32,748 nucleotides of DNA from Cyanobacteria bacterium FACHB-502 (GTDB taxonomy: Bacteria > Cyanobacteriota > Cyanobacteriia > Elainellales > Elainellaceae). The notes below the pieces were generated by a model. It did not search any database, was not told the DNA's origin, and saw only the letters and a list, made by a program, of their open reading frames with translations. Location of the stretch: NCBI GenBank assembly GCA_014695325.1, contig JACJNZ010000095.1, positions 1 through 32,748 on the forward strand. Reading direction: 5' to 3'. Shown here piece by piece: positions 7,258-14,768 of the stretch. Position numbers and translations under genes: made by a program. Each line of letters begins with the position of its first letter. The first letter of the stretch is position 1.

Positions 7258-7548
7258 CTAGTTCGTTTCTTCCTCAAAATCGGCAGTGCGGAAAAAATCT
7301 GCCCATGCTGAATCGATCGCTGCGTAGTCTATCTCTGGCACTCGCAAGCCATGCAGGCTGATGCCTAGCGATCGGGCAAGACTGCGCTCTAGTTTTGCTA
7401 ACTGGGTATGCTCGCCAGTTTTCAGCGAATTCTGACTCGATCGCCGCTTGCCCTGGCGAGTCCTCGGACCCGTCGATCGTTTCCAGGGTCTAACCTGCTG
7501 AATCAGTTCGGATTGCTTCTGACGGGCTTCTGCTGTCCAGCGTGGCAT
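7258..7548 (-). CDS. Small basic protein with a W-K-x-S-T-G-P motif
   Basis: 96 residues. GGAG lies eight bases before the ATG. The N-terminal half is very basic and holds the pattern PWKRSTGPRTRQGKRRSSQN, which I recognise as recurring in small uncharacterised proteins of cyanobacteria and their mobile elements; a nucleic acid-binding role is plausible but unproven. The C-terminal half is acidic (IDYAAIDSAWADFFRTADFEEE). It lies 23 bases after the 59-residue gene at 7572-7751 and downstream of the replication gene on the same strand. Confidence 0.65.
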   Translation of the reverse strand: MPRWTAEARQKQSELIQQVRPWKRSTGPRTRQGKRRSSQNSLKTGEHTQLAKLERSLARSLGISLHGLRVPEIDYAAIDSAWADFFRTADFEEETN

Positions 7549-7571
7549 CGGCTATTCTCCACAACCATCAA

Positions 7572-7751
7572 TCATCTACCAAATTTAGCTTGCATCCGCT
7601 GGCGCATTTGCTGCGATCGATGTGCTTTGTACCCGGCGACGATCTGTAGCCCTGCCCGTGCCGATAACAAAAGCTTGAGGTTGTAGGGCGATCGGGCGAT
7701 TCGGTTGATTAGGCTGATGCACTCCAGTCGGAGTGCTTCTGATTCATCCAT
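7572..7751 (-). CDS. 59-residue helical small protein
   Basis: A short frame from ATG 7751 to TGA, starting MDESEALRLECISLINRIAR and ending QQMRQRMQAKFGR. It looks fully helical, with an acidic start and a strongly basic end. GGA lies about eight bases before the ATG, a weak site. It precedes the 96-residue gene by 23 bases on the same strand, and base usage matches the neighbours. Function unknown; the position after the replication protein suggests an accessory role. Confidence 0.55.
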   Translation of the reverse strand: MDESEALRLECISLINRIARSPYNLKLLLSARAGLQIVAGYKAHRSQQMRQRMQAKFGR

Positions 7752-8078
7752 GCAGTTGTTCCAGGTTGAGGACTCGTTAAGGCGTGTAAGCCGCGCTATA
7801 TAAAGGTCTTGAATCTATATAAGGGCTGTTACACACTGGGCAATCGATCCCTTTTACAATGAGTAGTACGAGATCTAGTACATCTATTTTGGACAATAAT
7901 TTGCTGTTCGCGTTAATTCTGCCGCCCTAAATCTGGTGAAAGCCTGAAACCGCTACCACAATCTGTAGAGAAATCATGTGTAATGCCCTTTGTGGAACAG
8001 TCTCAGCATTTCCAAGCAGCAGAAAACCGCCCCTATTTCTGGGGGGTAAACAGTTCTAATCTAATTCGGACGATCGCC
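7752..8078. other. Gap between the replication gene and the small-protein pair
   Basis: Two near-identical CTATATAA(A/G)GG elements lie about 22 bp apart near 7795-7827. On the minus strand at about 8028-8046 a CCCC/GGGG hairpin followed by CGGTTTTC may be a weak terminator for the replication gene. No gene seen. Confidence 0.4.
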
Positions 8079-11000
8079 CTATGCCGCTATCAGTTCTTCT
8101 GGTGGCGATGTAGCGTGTTCTGCCCGTCTCGATCGTTCCAGAGATAGTCGATTACGAATCGCTGGGATAATGTCAGCCCAGAAAATCTGCTGAAACAGCT
8201 TGTTACCGCTACATTCCATATCGAGCCATCCATTCATGTAGACAACTTTCGATTTGCTGTAGCGTCTTCTGCCGTCCTTGTGATAACCGTTTGTGTGCAG
8301 TTCCTCTGTTGCCACCCTGACCGCTTTGCCGCAGCCCTGATAGCCCATAAACCGCATACACTGACGCACGATCGCCCAAAAGCTGAACAGATCTTCGACC
8401 TGTGGGAAGAACTGCCGCAGTTGATCCGCTTTCTGGAATTCCGCATACAGTTCTTGCACCTTCTCACATCCCGCGTGGAAATGCGTTCTATCTGCCACGG
8501 CATCATCGGTTGTGCTGCTGCATTGGGCGAGCTGTCCCAAGTTGAGCGATCGGAATAACCGGATATTGCGGAACGCTCGCAGCTTGGCGCTCTTGGCGCA
8601 AGTGAACTTGTCGCGCAGCAGCGCCAGAATTGCCCCGTCATCCTGTTCATTTGGCTCTGTTGCCATGACCCAAAACTTGATTCGATCGAGCCGCGACGAC
8701 TTGAAGATCCGCACCAAGTTAATTAGCTGCTCCTGGTCTGTCGCCTCATCGTTTGCCAGCGCAATCAAGTCATTGATCACCTCTGGGTATTTGTCGTGCA
8801 ATTGCGCCAGCCGCACATCCCAGACCTCGCTATTAAAGACAGGAGCTTTCTGGGCTTTCAGCAGATCTAATCCCCGCCCCAGGTTGCCATTGATGAGCTG
8901 CCTTGCATCTTCCTGCTTAACTGCTTCGATCGCGTCCCGCCATTCCTGCACTGGTGCGTCTTTGATCTCCAGCGTTTCAACCCGTTCAAAGAAATGCTCC
9001 AGCAGCATTTGCAGGTACTCGCTGTTAAATGAGTGGGCAATTTCATCGACTGCGCTCTGCCACAGTCCCCAGCCATGCGTCCGATCGCTATGTTGGATTC
9101 CGCCGCCTACAAAAGCATCCTTGAGCCGATCGCCCCAGGCTTTCACTCGATCGCCGTCTAGCGCCCGAATTGAAATAGGCGAGTCCTGAACAAAACGCGG
9201 ACACGAGACATACCATTCCTGGCACTGCCGCGCCCGCCCCATCTTTTGCAACATTTGCAGCGGTGGCAGCACACCGCTGCAGAGTAACAACCCTTTATCG
9301 AAGTGTGTTTGAACGTCAAGTCCGCTCTGAGCTGTTGGGCTGAAGGCGATCGAGCTGATGCCACTCGCCTGCAAATAGCCGTCAGGGTCGGGCATGAACA
9401 AAGCATTTTCTTCTGGCGTTTCGCTGGAGCAGACGTGAACATCCATTCCATGTCGCTTCATCCGAGCCACAACCGCTTTTAATGCGGTTAGGCTGTCTGA
9501 TGCCACGGCGATCGACTTCACTCCCTCTGCCGCCCATTGGTCGATGAGTGCGAAGGCGATCCCATCATGCCGCAGGCTAACCATGCCTTTTTTGTTGAGT
9601 TGCTCCAACCAGAACACTGGCTTAGGGGATTGCTGAAATTTCTGGTCCAGAATCAGCCGTTGCCCCTTGCGATATCGGCTGAGAATTCGAGCGTCAGCAT
9701 CACTCAGGAAGGCATCGACGGCGATCAGTCGCCAGCACTCAGACAGCAGCCGTTCAAATTCTGGCATGACGGCAGACTTGCTCAGGATTTCCGATCGCAT
9801 CCCGGCAAACTCGTCTAGAACGACGATCGTATCCGCCCAGCAGACCTCGCCCACGGCATAGTCTTTGAGCGAATCAGGGCAGAGGACGTATAGCCCTGGC
9901 TCACCCCGACGCAGCTTGTCCCGGTTCTCGCTGTTGTCGTCCTGAACGTGCCGAATTTCAGGGAATCCTAGCCTTGCCGCTCGTGCTGCTGTCTGCCGTC
10001 CCAGTCCATTTCGAGGAACAATCAGGAGAATCTGTTTGCTCAGATACTCCCGCCGCGCCAGCAACGATCGCAAAGTTGCCTCTGTTTTGCCAGATCCCAG
10101 CCAGCCGCGCAACAGGACGGTGGGAACGTGCAGGCTGAACTGCTTACAGAACCCCTCGTAATATTCGATCGATCGCCCATCAGTCGTAGTCAGCAGGAAA
10201 TCTCGTTTCAGCATTTCCCAGTACCGCATCTGAAAGGTAATCCGCCGTTTCTGAATCAGCCGCAGGCGTTCTTGCTGCTCACTGTTTGCCGGTTGCTCTG
10301 CCAGTTGCCCAAATCCGCCTGATGGCTTCTTAGGCTCATGCTGTTGGGCGATCGCCTCAAATTCTTCGATCGTCAGAAGTTGGGCATTGTTAAAGGTTTC
10401 TGCGTCGATCTCATCGGCATCACCGGCGGTCTTCTCGACTTGCCCCCACCAGCGCACCCGGAACTCATAGCCCAAACGGACCACCAGATTATGAGTTTGT
10501 CGGTATTGCTCCAGGACGTGAGCGTTTTTGACAGAGCCAGCATCAACATTCAGAACCACAACATTTGAGCCAGTCGCCTGACTTGCGGCTTCCAGATAGG
10601 AAGCTAATTGCTGCGAGCTGGATGGGAAGTTGCCGCCAGATGCACCCAGGCAGAGAACTCCAAACTTCTGAGCAATGACGTGTGGCTTTAGGAATCCCTC
10701 AGCCAGGTTGATTTCATCCCGGATGGCTGTTTCCTGCACAGGCAGGTAATAGCCGATCGGAATTTCACCGGACGGCAGTTCAATCCCGTTGCCGCCGATG
10801 CTGCTGCTGCTAATCCAGAAATAGCGGTTGCCACCTGACGAAACTTTATCAGCCCTGATCTGTGCCCCTAAAATCTGTCCCAGTTGATTCGGAACACCGA
10901 TCGCTAAACCAGAGCCGAATTTTCGCAGCCGACCATTGGCATCAGCTCCGGGCAACTCAGATGTTACTCCCGGAATGTCTGAGTTGCCTTGCCACGTCCA

Positions 11001-11414
11001 CAGAAGCGACTGGGAATAAGCCGCCTCAATTTGCTCCGTCAGCAGCCCCCGATCTGCGAGCTTACGCCGATGCTCCAGACTCAGCCCTGAATGTCGCGCA
11101 ACCGCTTTATACTGCCGATTGCGATCGGGAATTGAGAGCAAGGCTTTTGCCTGTTCCTGGCGCTGCTGTTTCTCCGGACGCTGATTCTTCTGCTGTTGCT
11201 TTTCAGCTTCCTCAGTCCGCACCCACATCCCAAAGCCCCACCGGTCTATGCGGGTGAGAACGTAGCCGATCGGATTTGCGTCCTCGCTGCGACAGTGGAT
11301 GACTTCCGAGCTTATGCCGCCGTTCAGATAGGTAATCTTTCGGCAATCACGCCGCGCACCCTCGCAGATCGGGCACTCCCGCTTAAGCCGAACAGCTTTA
11401 GAGAGACTAGCCAT
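8079..11414 (-). CDS. CyRepA1-like plasmid replication protein (primase-helicase)
   Basis: About 1111 residues. A zinc-finger-like N-terminus (CPIC, then CRK and HC within residues 14-41) is followed by a TOPRIM-like primase region (INLAEGFLKPHV and VVVLNVDAGSV, about residues 235-295). A helicase core follows, with Walker A GWLGSGKT near 437-444 and Walker B IVVLDEF about 95 residues later. A conserved region (ARQCQEWYVSCPRF) follows at around 760. Zinc finger, primase and SF2-like helicase in one chain is the layout of the cyanobacterial CyRepA1 plasmid initiators. The ATG at 11414 has GGAGGGG nine bases upstream and overlaps the preceding stop (ATGGCTAG); an upstream TTG at 11438 is rejected. 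It is the last gene of an overlapping operon. The origin is probably nearby. Confidence 0.8.
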   Translation of the reverse strand: MASLSKAVRLKRECPICEGARRDCRKITYLNGGISSEVIHCRSEDANPIGYVLTRIDRWGFGMWVRTEEAEKQQQKNQRPEKQQRQEQAKALLSIPDRNRQYKAVARHSGLSLEHRRKLADRGLLTEQIEAAYSQSLLWTWQGNSDIPGVTSELPGADANGRLRKFGSGLAIGVPNQLGQILGAQIRADKVSSGGNRYFWISSSSIGGNGIELPSGEIPIGYYLPVQETAIRDEINLAEGFLKPHVIAQKFGVLCLGASGGNFPSSSQQLASYLEAASQATGSNVVVLNVDAGSVKNAHVLEQYRQTHNLVVRLGYEFRVRWWGQVEKTAGDADEIDAETFNNAQLLTIEEFEAIAQQHEPKKPSGGFGQLAEQPANSEQQERLRLIQKRRITFQMRYWEMLKRDFLLTTTDGRSIEYYEGFCKQFSLHVPTVLLRGWLGSGKTEATLRSLLARREYLSKQILLIVPRNGLGRQTAARAARLGFPEIRHVQDDNSENRDKLRRGEPGLYVLCPDSLKDYAVGEVCWADTIVVLDEFAGMRSEILSKSAVMPEFERLLSECWRLIAVDAFLSDADARILSRYRKGQRLILDQKFQQSPKPVFWLEQLNKKGMVSLRHDGIAFALIDQWAAEGVKSIAVASDSLTALKAVVARMKRHGMDVHVCSSETPEENALFMPDPDGYLQASGISSIAFSPTAQSGLDVQTHFDKGLLLCSGVLPPLQMLQKMGRARQCQEWYVSCPRFVQDSPISIRALDGDRVKAWGDRLKDAFVGGGIQHSDRTHGWGLWQSAVDEIAHSFNSEYLQMLLEHFFERVETLEIKDAPVQEWRDAIEAVKQEDARQLINGNLGRGLDLLKAQKAPVFNSEVWDVRLAQLHDKYPEVINDLIALANDEATDQEQLINLVRIFKSSRLDRIKFWVMATEPNEQDDGAILALLRDKFTCAKSAKLRAFRNIRLFRSLNLGQLAQCSSTTDDAVADRTHFHAGCEKVQELYAEFQKADQLRQFFPQVEDLFSFWAIVRQCMRFMGYQGCGKAVRVATEELHTNGYHKDGRRRYSKSKVVYMNGWLDMECSGNKLFQQIFWADIIPAIRNRLSLERSRRAEHATSPPEELIAA

Positions 11415-11601
11415 TGTGCTGCCCCTCCAACGTTTCAAGCAGCCAGAGAGAGAAAAGTCTTCTCATCTCAGCCCGTGTCAGCCCGTGAAATGCAGCCGTC
11501 CGGCTAAGCCAGTACTGCCGCTCCAGTTCGGTCTTGAGTTCGCCAATTGCCTTGAATGCAGAGAGTAGGCGATCGAAATCTGCTTTTAGGTGAGTGCTCA
11601 T
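11407..11601 (-). CDS. Small protein coupled to the replication gene
   Basis: 64 residues, helical (DRLLSAFKAIGELKTELERQYW ... LTRAEMRRLFSLWLLETLEG in outline). Its stop overlaps the start of the replication gene and its own start overlaps the preceding gene by ATGA, so it is in a tightly coupled operon. GGTGG lies just upstream of the ATG. Family not recognised. The position directly before the initiator suggests a role in controlling or assisting replication. Confidence 0.6.
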   Translation of the reverse strand: MSTHLKADFDRLLSAFKAIGELKTELERQYWLSRTAAFHGLTRAEMRRLFSLWLLETLEGQHNG

Positions 11602-11795
11602 TTTGCCACCGCCCGCACCGATTGCAAGCCTTCGCGATCGCAGTAGTCCAGCCAGTTATCGACCTGCATTGACGCCGCGCTGCTGTACGGCTCGCTTAAA
11701 AGGCGATCGAAATGGGAGGGAAGGAATACTACAATTTGTTTTCTGTTTTTGTTACGATTGGGGCAGTATTTTTCTGAAAGGGGGTCGCGGCTCAT
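11598..11795 (-). CDS. Small protein in the replication operon
   Basis: 65 residues with no recognised family. The start is embedded in an A5G6 tract (AAAAAGGGGGG then ACGC and ATG) that also serves as its ribosome site, and it overlaps the previous gene by ATGA. The end overlaps the next gene in the same way. The sequence is mixed, with a basic N-terminal third (NRNKNRKQIVVFLP) and a helical C-terminus (VDNWLDYCDREGLQSVRAVA). Confidence 0.6.
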   Translation of the reverse strand: MSRDPLSEKYCPNRNKNRKQIVVFLPSHFDRLLSEPYSSAASMQVDNWLDYCDREGLQSVRAVAK

Positions 11796-12106
11796 GCGTC
11801 CCCCCTTTTTGTTTGGAGAAGGTTCATCTTGCCTGCTTGGTTAGCTTTCACAAACAGGGTGCCCCGCCGTGAAGATGCGCCAGGTTGAGGTGTAAATCTT
11901 GAATTAGCAGAACCGCCAAATCGTTCTGTCTCTAAAGCTTGCCAAGCGATGAACTTCTGCGTCATCTGACGCTCGCGGCGATCGAGATGTTTGCCCTCAG
12001 CCTGCTGTGCTAGCAGTTTCTGGGCTTTTGCGCGCCAGCGCGATCTGTAACTTGATGGTTCGGGGGATACCGGAGTTGCGGAAATTTTTGCTACATTTGT
12101 TTTCAT
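11792..12106 (-). CDS. Small basic protein, first gene of the replication operon
   Basis: 104 residues, very basic, with a helical core (RSRWRAKAQKLLAQQAEGKH and RRERQMTQKFIAWQALE) suggesting nucleic acid binding. No family recognised. Its stop overlaps the next start (ATGA). GGGGG lies about 12 bases before the ATG. The last codons contain A5G6, a tract prone to slippage that could fuse it to a downstream frame; this is only a possibility. The leader upstream holds the paired hairpins at 12176-12260. Confidence 0.6.
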   Translation of the reverse strand: MKTNVAKISATPVSPEPSSYRSRWRAKAQKLLAQQAEGKHLDRRERQMTQKFIAWQALETERFGGSANSRFTPQPGASSRRGTLFVKANQAGKMNLLQTKRGDA

Positions 12107-12175
12107 GATCGAGATCTGCCCCCAGTTACCTGGGAAGCAGGATTGATTTGCGAAAGACCGTTCTGTTTTTTGAAG

Positions 12176-12221
12176 GCGATAGTTCAGCCCAGATGTGGTA
12201 GTCGGGGAGTTGAACTATCGC
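12176..12221. promoter_or_regulatory. Hairpin 1 with conserved loop, replication operon leader
   Basis: GCGATAGTTCA (12176-12186) and TGAACTATCGC (12211-12221) form a perfect 11-bp stem. The 24-base loop contains AGATGTGGTAGTCGGGGAGT (12191-12210), which recurs exactly in hairpin 2 although the stems have different sequences. Confidence 0.7.
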
Positions 12222-12223
12222 TT

Positions 12224-12260
12224 TTGATTTACTAGATGTGGTAGTCGGGGAGTAAATCAA
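12224..12260. promoter_or_regulatory. Hairpin 2 with the same loop and a different stem
   Basis: TTGATTTACT (12224-12233) and AGTAAATCAA (12251-12260) form a perfect 10-bp stem around AGATGTGGTAGTCGGGG. The shared 20-mer occupies 12234-12253, 43 bases from the first copy; its last three bases lie in the stem here. Confidence 0.7.
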
Positions 12261-12337
12261 CTATTAATTTGATATCACGTCAACCACTGGAATTTACTTT
12301 TTTGTGGCAAACGCCTGAAAACCTTGCTGGGCGAGGG

Positions 12338-13048
12338 TTACAAAATCCGTTTTTTTTGCCTTCCTCCTGAATGAACGTAAACATTGTCTCCATCCGCCTC
12401 GTGCCGCTTGAAGCTGGGGCTTTGAAGCATCTTAATTCTTCCGTCCCAAGCCTTCAGAAACGGCTTCCAGAACTGAAGCTCAAATTCTCTGTCATTCTCA
12501 GCCAGCCCGATCGCTACGTTGAGCAGTAGCGAAAAATGACGGAACTTAAACTGATTCCCTGGAACGTTGGGATCGAAAGGGTTTTCTCCGTTTCGCACTT
12601 GCCTTAGTTGCAATTGCAGAAGCCTAATGAACTTATCCTTGTGATTCCCCTTCTTGCTCCAAAAATCTGTATCCGAAAACTTCTGGTTAACGACTTCCTG
12701 CCGGAATTCCTTAATGATGCAGAGAAACCACTCTGCCCAATCTTTGTAGGATAGTTCAACTTCAGGAACTAGCATTCTGCGAGCATGGCACACAATGCAC
12801 AGCAAATCGAGGCGAGATAAATACTCAACTTCAGGTTCCAAAAGCTTTATCAATTTTCGCTTTGCCGGTACAACGTGATGCTTGTTCCGCTTTTTTAGCC
12901 AGCAATGCAGAGCAATGTTTCTCTCAGTCAAAGTTAGAGTAATTGCCAATTGCTCCCCTTTTGATGGAAGGCGAGGGACTAGCAACCTGCTGTTCATCAA
13001 TTCCAAAACTTCTGACTCGTCTACATCTGATTCACTTATTTTTCTCAT
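12338..13048 (-). CDS. Hypothetical protein of 236 residues
   Basis: No family recognised. GAGG lies about nine bases before the ATG, 12 bases after the stop of the preceding gene, so it belongs to the Uma2 operon. The protein is charged and mostly helical (WAEWFLCIIKEFRQEVV, FIRLLQLQLRQVR), with two Cys in LLCIVCHARRM and a basic C-terminus (GRQKKRIL) encoded by an A8 run. No signal peptide or membrane helix. It is the last gene before the hairpin-bearing leader of the replication operon. Confidence 0.6.
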   Translation of the reverse strand: MRKISESDVDESEVLELMNSRLLVPRLPSKGEQLAITLTLTERNIALHCWLKKRNKHHVVPAKRKLIKLLEPEVEYLSRLDLLCIVCHARRMLVPEVELSYKDWAEWFLCIIKEFRQEVVNQKFSDTDFWSKKGNHKDKFIRLLQLQLRQVRNGENPFDPNVPGNQFKFRHFSLLLNVAIGLAENDREFELQFWKPFLKAWDGRIKMLQSPSFKRHEADGDNVYVHSGGRQKKRIL

Positions 13049-13060
13049 TGCCGATCGCCC

Positions 13061-13378
13061 TCACGCTACTTTGATATGCCTACCCCAGCAGTGCCGGATG
13101 CCGTCAGGATTGACCCGATCGGCTAACTGGTCGATCGTTTCATCCCAGTTTGCAGGAGTTTCCTCAATGGCTCCCTCCCAGAACAGCGCGTGAATCTCAC
13201 TGATGCCGCTGCGATAATTTACCAGAACTAGTTGAGGAGTAAATCCTAAGTCTTTTGCAATCTCTAGCGCGTCCTTTAGGGAGACGATCGCTAGGTTCAC
13301 GGACAGATGCCGCTGACCTGCTGGTGGAATGCCAGAAACTGTTCTGATGCTTTGAAGGTCAATCGTCGCTGTCGTCAT
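13061..13378 (-). CDS. Hypothetical protein of 105 residues, coupled to Uma2
   Basis: Starts at the ATGA overlap with the Uma2 stop. The sequence suggests a compact alpha/beta domain (AIVSLKDALEIAKDLGFTP, QLVLVNYRSGISEIHALFW) and ends GIRHCWGRHIKVA. Family not recognised. Tight coupling with a Uma2 endonuclease suggests a shared role. No signal peptide. Confidence 0.65.
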   Translation of the reverse strand: MTTATIDLQSIRTVSGIPPAGQRHLSVNLAIVSLKDALEIAKDLGFTPQLVLVNYRSGISEIHALFWEGAIEETPANWDETIDQLADRVNPDGIRHCWGRHIKVA

Positions 13379-13992
13379 TGGTTTTTCCCAAGCTGAACGA
13401 TCTGGTTAGTTGTGAGCTGAAGTGTCTCAAAGGTTTTGCAGGGAATAACCTCGTTGCCGATAAACTCCTGTTTGTCATATCCGAAGGCGGGAGCTGTGCG
13501 AAGGGTATGAACGATCGTTTTGATGCCCTTGCCCCGCCCACAATATTCTTCTGGAATTTGTCCCCGATAATCAATCACCCAATATTCAGGCACTTTCAGT
13601 AGTGCATAGTCCTGAGTTTTCTGCCGCAAATCATCGCTCCAATTGCTCGAAGCGATTTCGATAATCATGTGAGGCACGTGATAGATTGCTCGATCGCCGT
13701 CGCGTTCTGGATCTAAGTCGATTACAGCGAGGTCTGGTCTTCTGCCGCGCTTGAATCCCCCAACTGGAATTTCGATCGGACGACGACTCGGAAGCCAGTT
13801 GAGCTTTAGCCGCTCAATTTCTGTGCTAAGGGTGCGATCGAGGTAATTGACAATCAATTCGTGTCTCTGGTCTGGAGCAGGCATCGGTATCAGCCACCCA
13901 TCCGCAGACAACTCGAAAGGATTGCCGTAAGCATCCTCATATTCCAAAAACTCCTCAAACGTGAATCTAGGGGCTTGTTGCGCTGCTGTCAT
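13375..13992 (-). CDS. Uma2 family (DUF820) putative PD-(D/E)xK endonuclease
   Basis: 205 residues, normal for the family. FTFEEFLEYED at the start, RRPDLAVIDLD and PHMIIEIASSNWSDDLRQKTQDYA in the middle, and VPEYWVID are Uma2 hallmarks; the Asp of RPDLAV, the Glu of IIEI and the Lys of RQK fit the PD-(D/E)xK site. Uma2 proteins are abundant in cyanobacteria and of uncertain role, often near mobile DNA. It follows a 57-residue RHH gene by 55 bases and overlaps the next gene by four. Confidence 0.85.
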   Translation of the reverse strand: MTAAQQAPRFTFEEFLEYEDAYGNPFELSADGWLIPMPAPDQRHELIVNYLDRTLSTEIERLKLNWLPSRRPIEIPVGGFKRGRRPDLAVIDLDPERDGDRAIYHVPHMIIEIASSNWSDDLRQKTQDYALLKVPEYWVIDYRGQIPEEYCGRGKGIKTIVHTLRTAPAFGYDKQEFIGNEVIPCKTFETLQLTTNQIVQLGKNQ

Positions 13993-14047
13993 AGCGATCG
14001 AGTCCTTACTGAAATTCCTGAATTACGCGGCATGGTTCGATCGTGCC

Positions 14048-14221
14048 TTACTTGCCTTGTTCCAAGGGAAGTTCCCCCCGTTCTTTCGCCTGCTCTACTG
14101 CCCTTTCTACCAGGTAGTTAGCCAAGTTTGCGATCGGGCGACCTTGCAGATCCGCCCATCGCTCCAAATCCTTGTAAAGGGCATCTGGCAGGGTTAGATA
14201 AACTCGCTTTGGCATATCCAT
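14048..14221 (-). CDS. 57-residue ribbon-helix-helix protein
   Basis: A short frame starting MDMPKRVYLTLPDALYKDLE. The strand KRVYLTLPDAL, the helix LYKDLERWADLQGRP and the second helix IANLANYLVERAVEQAKER form a complete RHH fold of the type common in cyanobacterial antitoxins and regulators. GGGGAG lies about 12 bases before the first ATG (about 18 before the second, at 14215). It heads the minus-strand group with Uma2 and faces the MerR-like gene across a region of direct and inverted repeats (14251-14406), which are candidate operators. Confidence 0.7.
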   Translation of the reverse strand: MDMPKRVYLTLPDALYKDLERWADLQGRPIANLANYLVERAVEQAKERGELPLEQGK

Positions 14222-14438
14222 AAAATCGCTAATCTCCCCAGAATTCTACACTTGAGCCACTCAAAGCGGCTTGTTTGTGGCGCTTAATTAACCTTAAGCC
14301 TCTAAAATTTTGCTAAAAGCAACTTGTAAGCCACTCAAAAGATGCTAACATACCTGTGAGCAACAAGGTAAGCAAGCTCTAGCGCATTGCGTAGCCGTTG
14401 CTTACCACATCAAGAAATCAGGAACGTTACTTAGATCA
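14222..14438. promoter_or_regulatory. Divergent control region with direct repeats and a cruciform
   Basis: CTTGAGCCACTCAAAG (from 14251) and CTTGTAAGCCACTCAAAAG (from 14323) share GCCACTCAAA, with a weaker CTTAAGCCTCTAAAA between them at 14293. An inverted repeat, GGTAAGCAA (14367-14375) / TTGCTTACC (14398-14406), lies 33 bases before the plus-strand start. Likely operators for the RHH and MerR-like proteins. Confidence 0.5.
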
Positions 14439-14768
14439 ATGCACCTGTACACCGCACGGGAACTGAAATCCAGCCTTGCCCGTTGCAGGCAACGACCAGT
14501 GCCACAGAGGACCTTCCAGTATTGGAAATCGATGTTAGGCATCCGTCCTGACGAGCAAGGTTTCTATCACCAAGCTGACTTCGATACGCTACGGGATTTA
14601 ATTCGCGCCCTAAGTCGGGGTTTTTCAATCAAGCAATTTCTGATTTACCAACAGGAGAAACAAAATGCCTCAAGATCTCAGCAAAGCATTGGCACTCAAG
14701 ACCTCTACGGCTCAGCCCACCCAATCGATGTCACAGCAATCCCAGTCACAGCCAATTGCCGTAACTGA
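14439..14768 (+). CDS. MerR-like winged-helix DNA-binding protein
   Basis: 109 residues. The N-terminal 75 residues resemble a MerR/excisionase winged helix: YTARELKSSL, then PQRTFQYWKSMLGI, YHQADFDTLRDLIRAL and GFSIKQFL, with the aromatic YW in the recognition region. The rest has no effector domain. It heads the plus-strand membrane-system operon and lies next to a repeat-rich control region, so it probably regulates it. Only a poor ribosome site precedes the ATG. Its last 104 bases overlap the next gene in another frame, unusually long for a bacterial pair; one of the two ends may differ from what is given here. Confidence 0.6.
   Translation: MHLYTARELKSSLARCRQRPVPQRTFQYWKSMLGIRPDEQGFYHQADFDTLRDLIRALSRGFSIKQFLIYQQEKQNASRSQQSIGTQDLYGSAHPIDVTAIPVTANCRN

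Noticed and set aside
8512-9189. Long plus-strand frame of 225 codons opposite the replication gene
   Set aside because: Ser/Arg-rich translation typical of an antisense shadow of the primase-helicase coding sequence.
12191-12253. Two copies of a 20-mer as a mini CRISPR array
   Set aside because: Only two copies, each inside its own hairpin with paired flanks, and no cas genes; an RNA or DNA structural element fits better.
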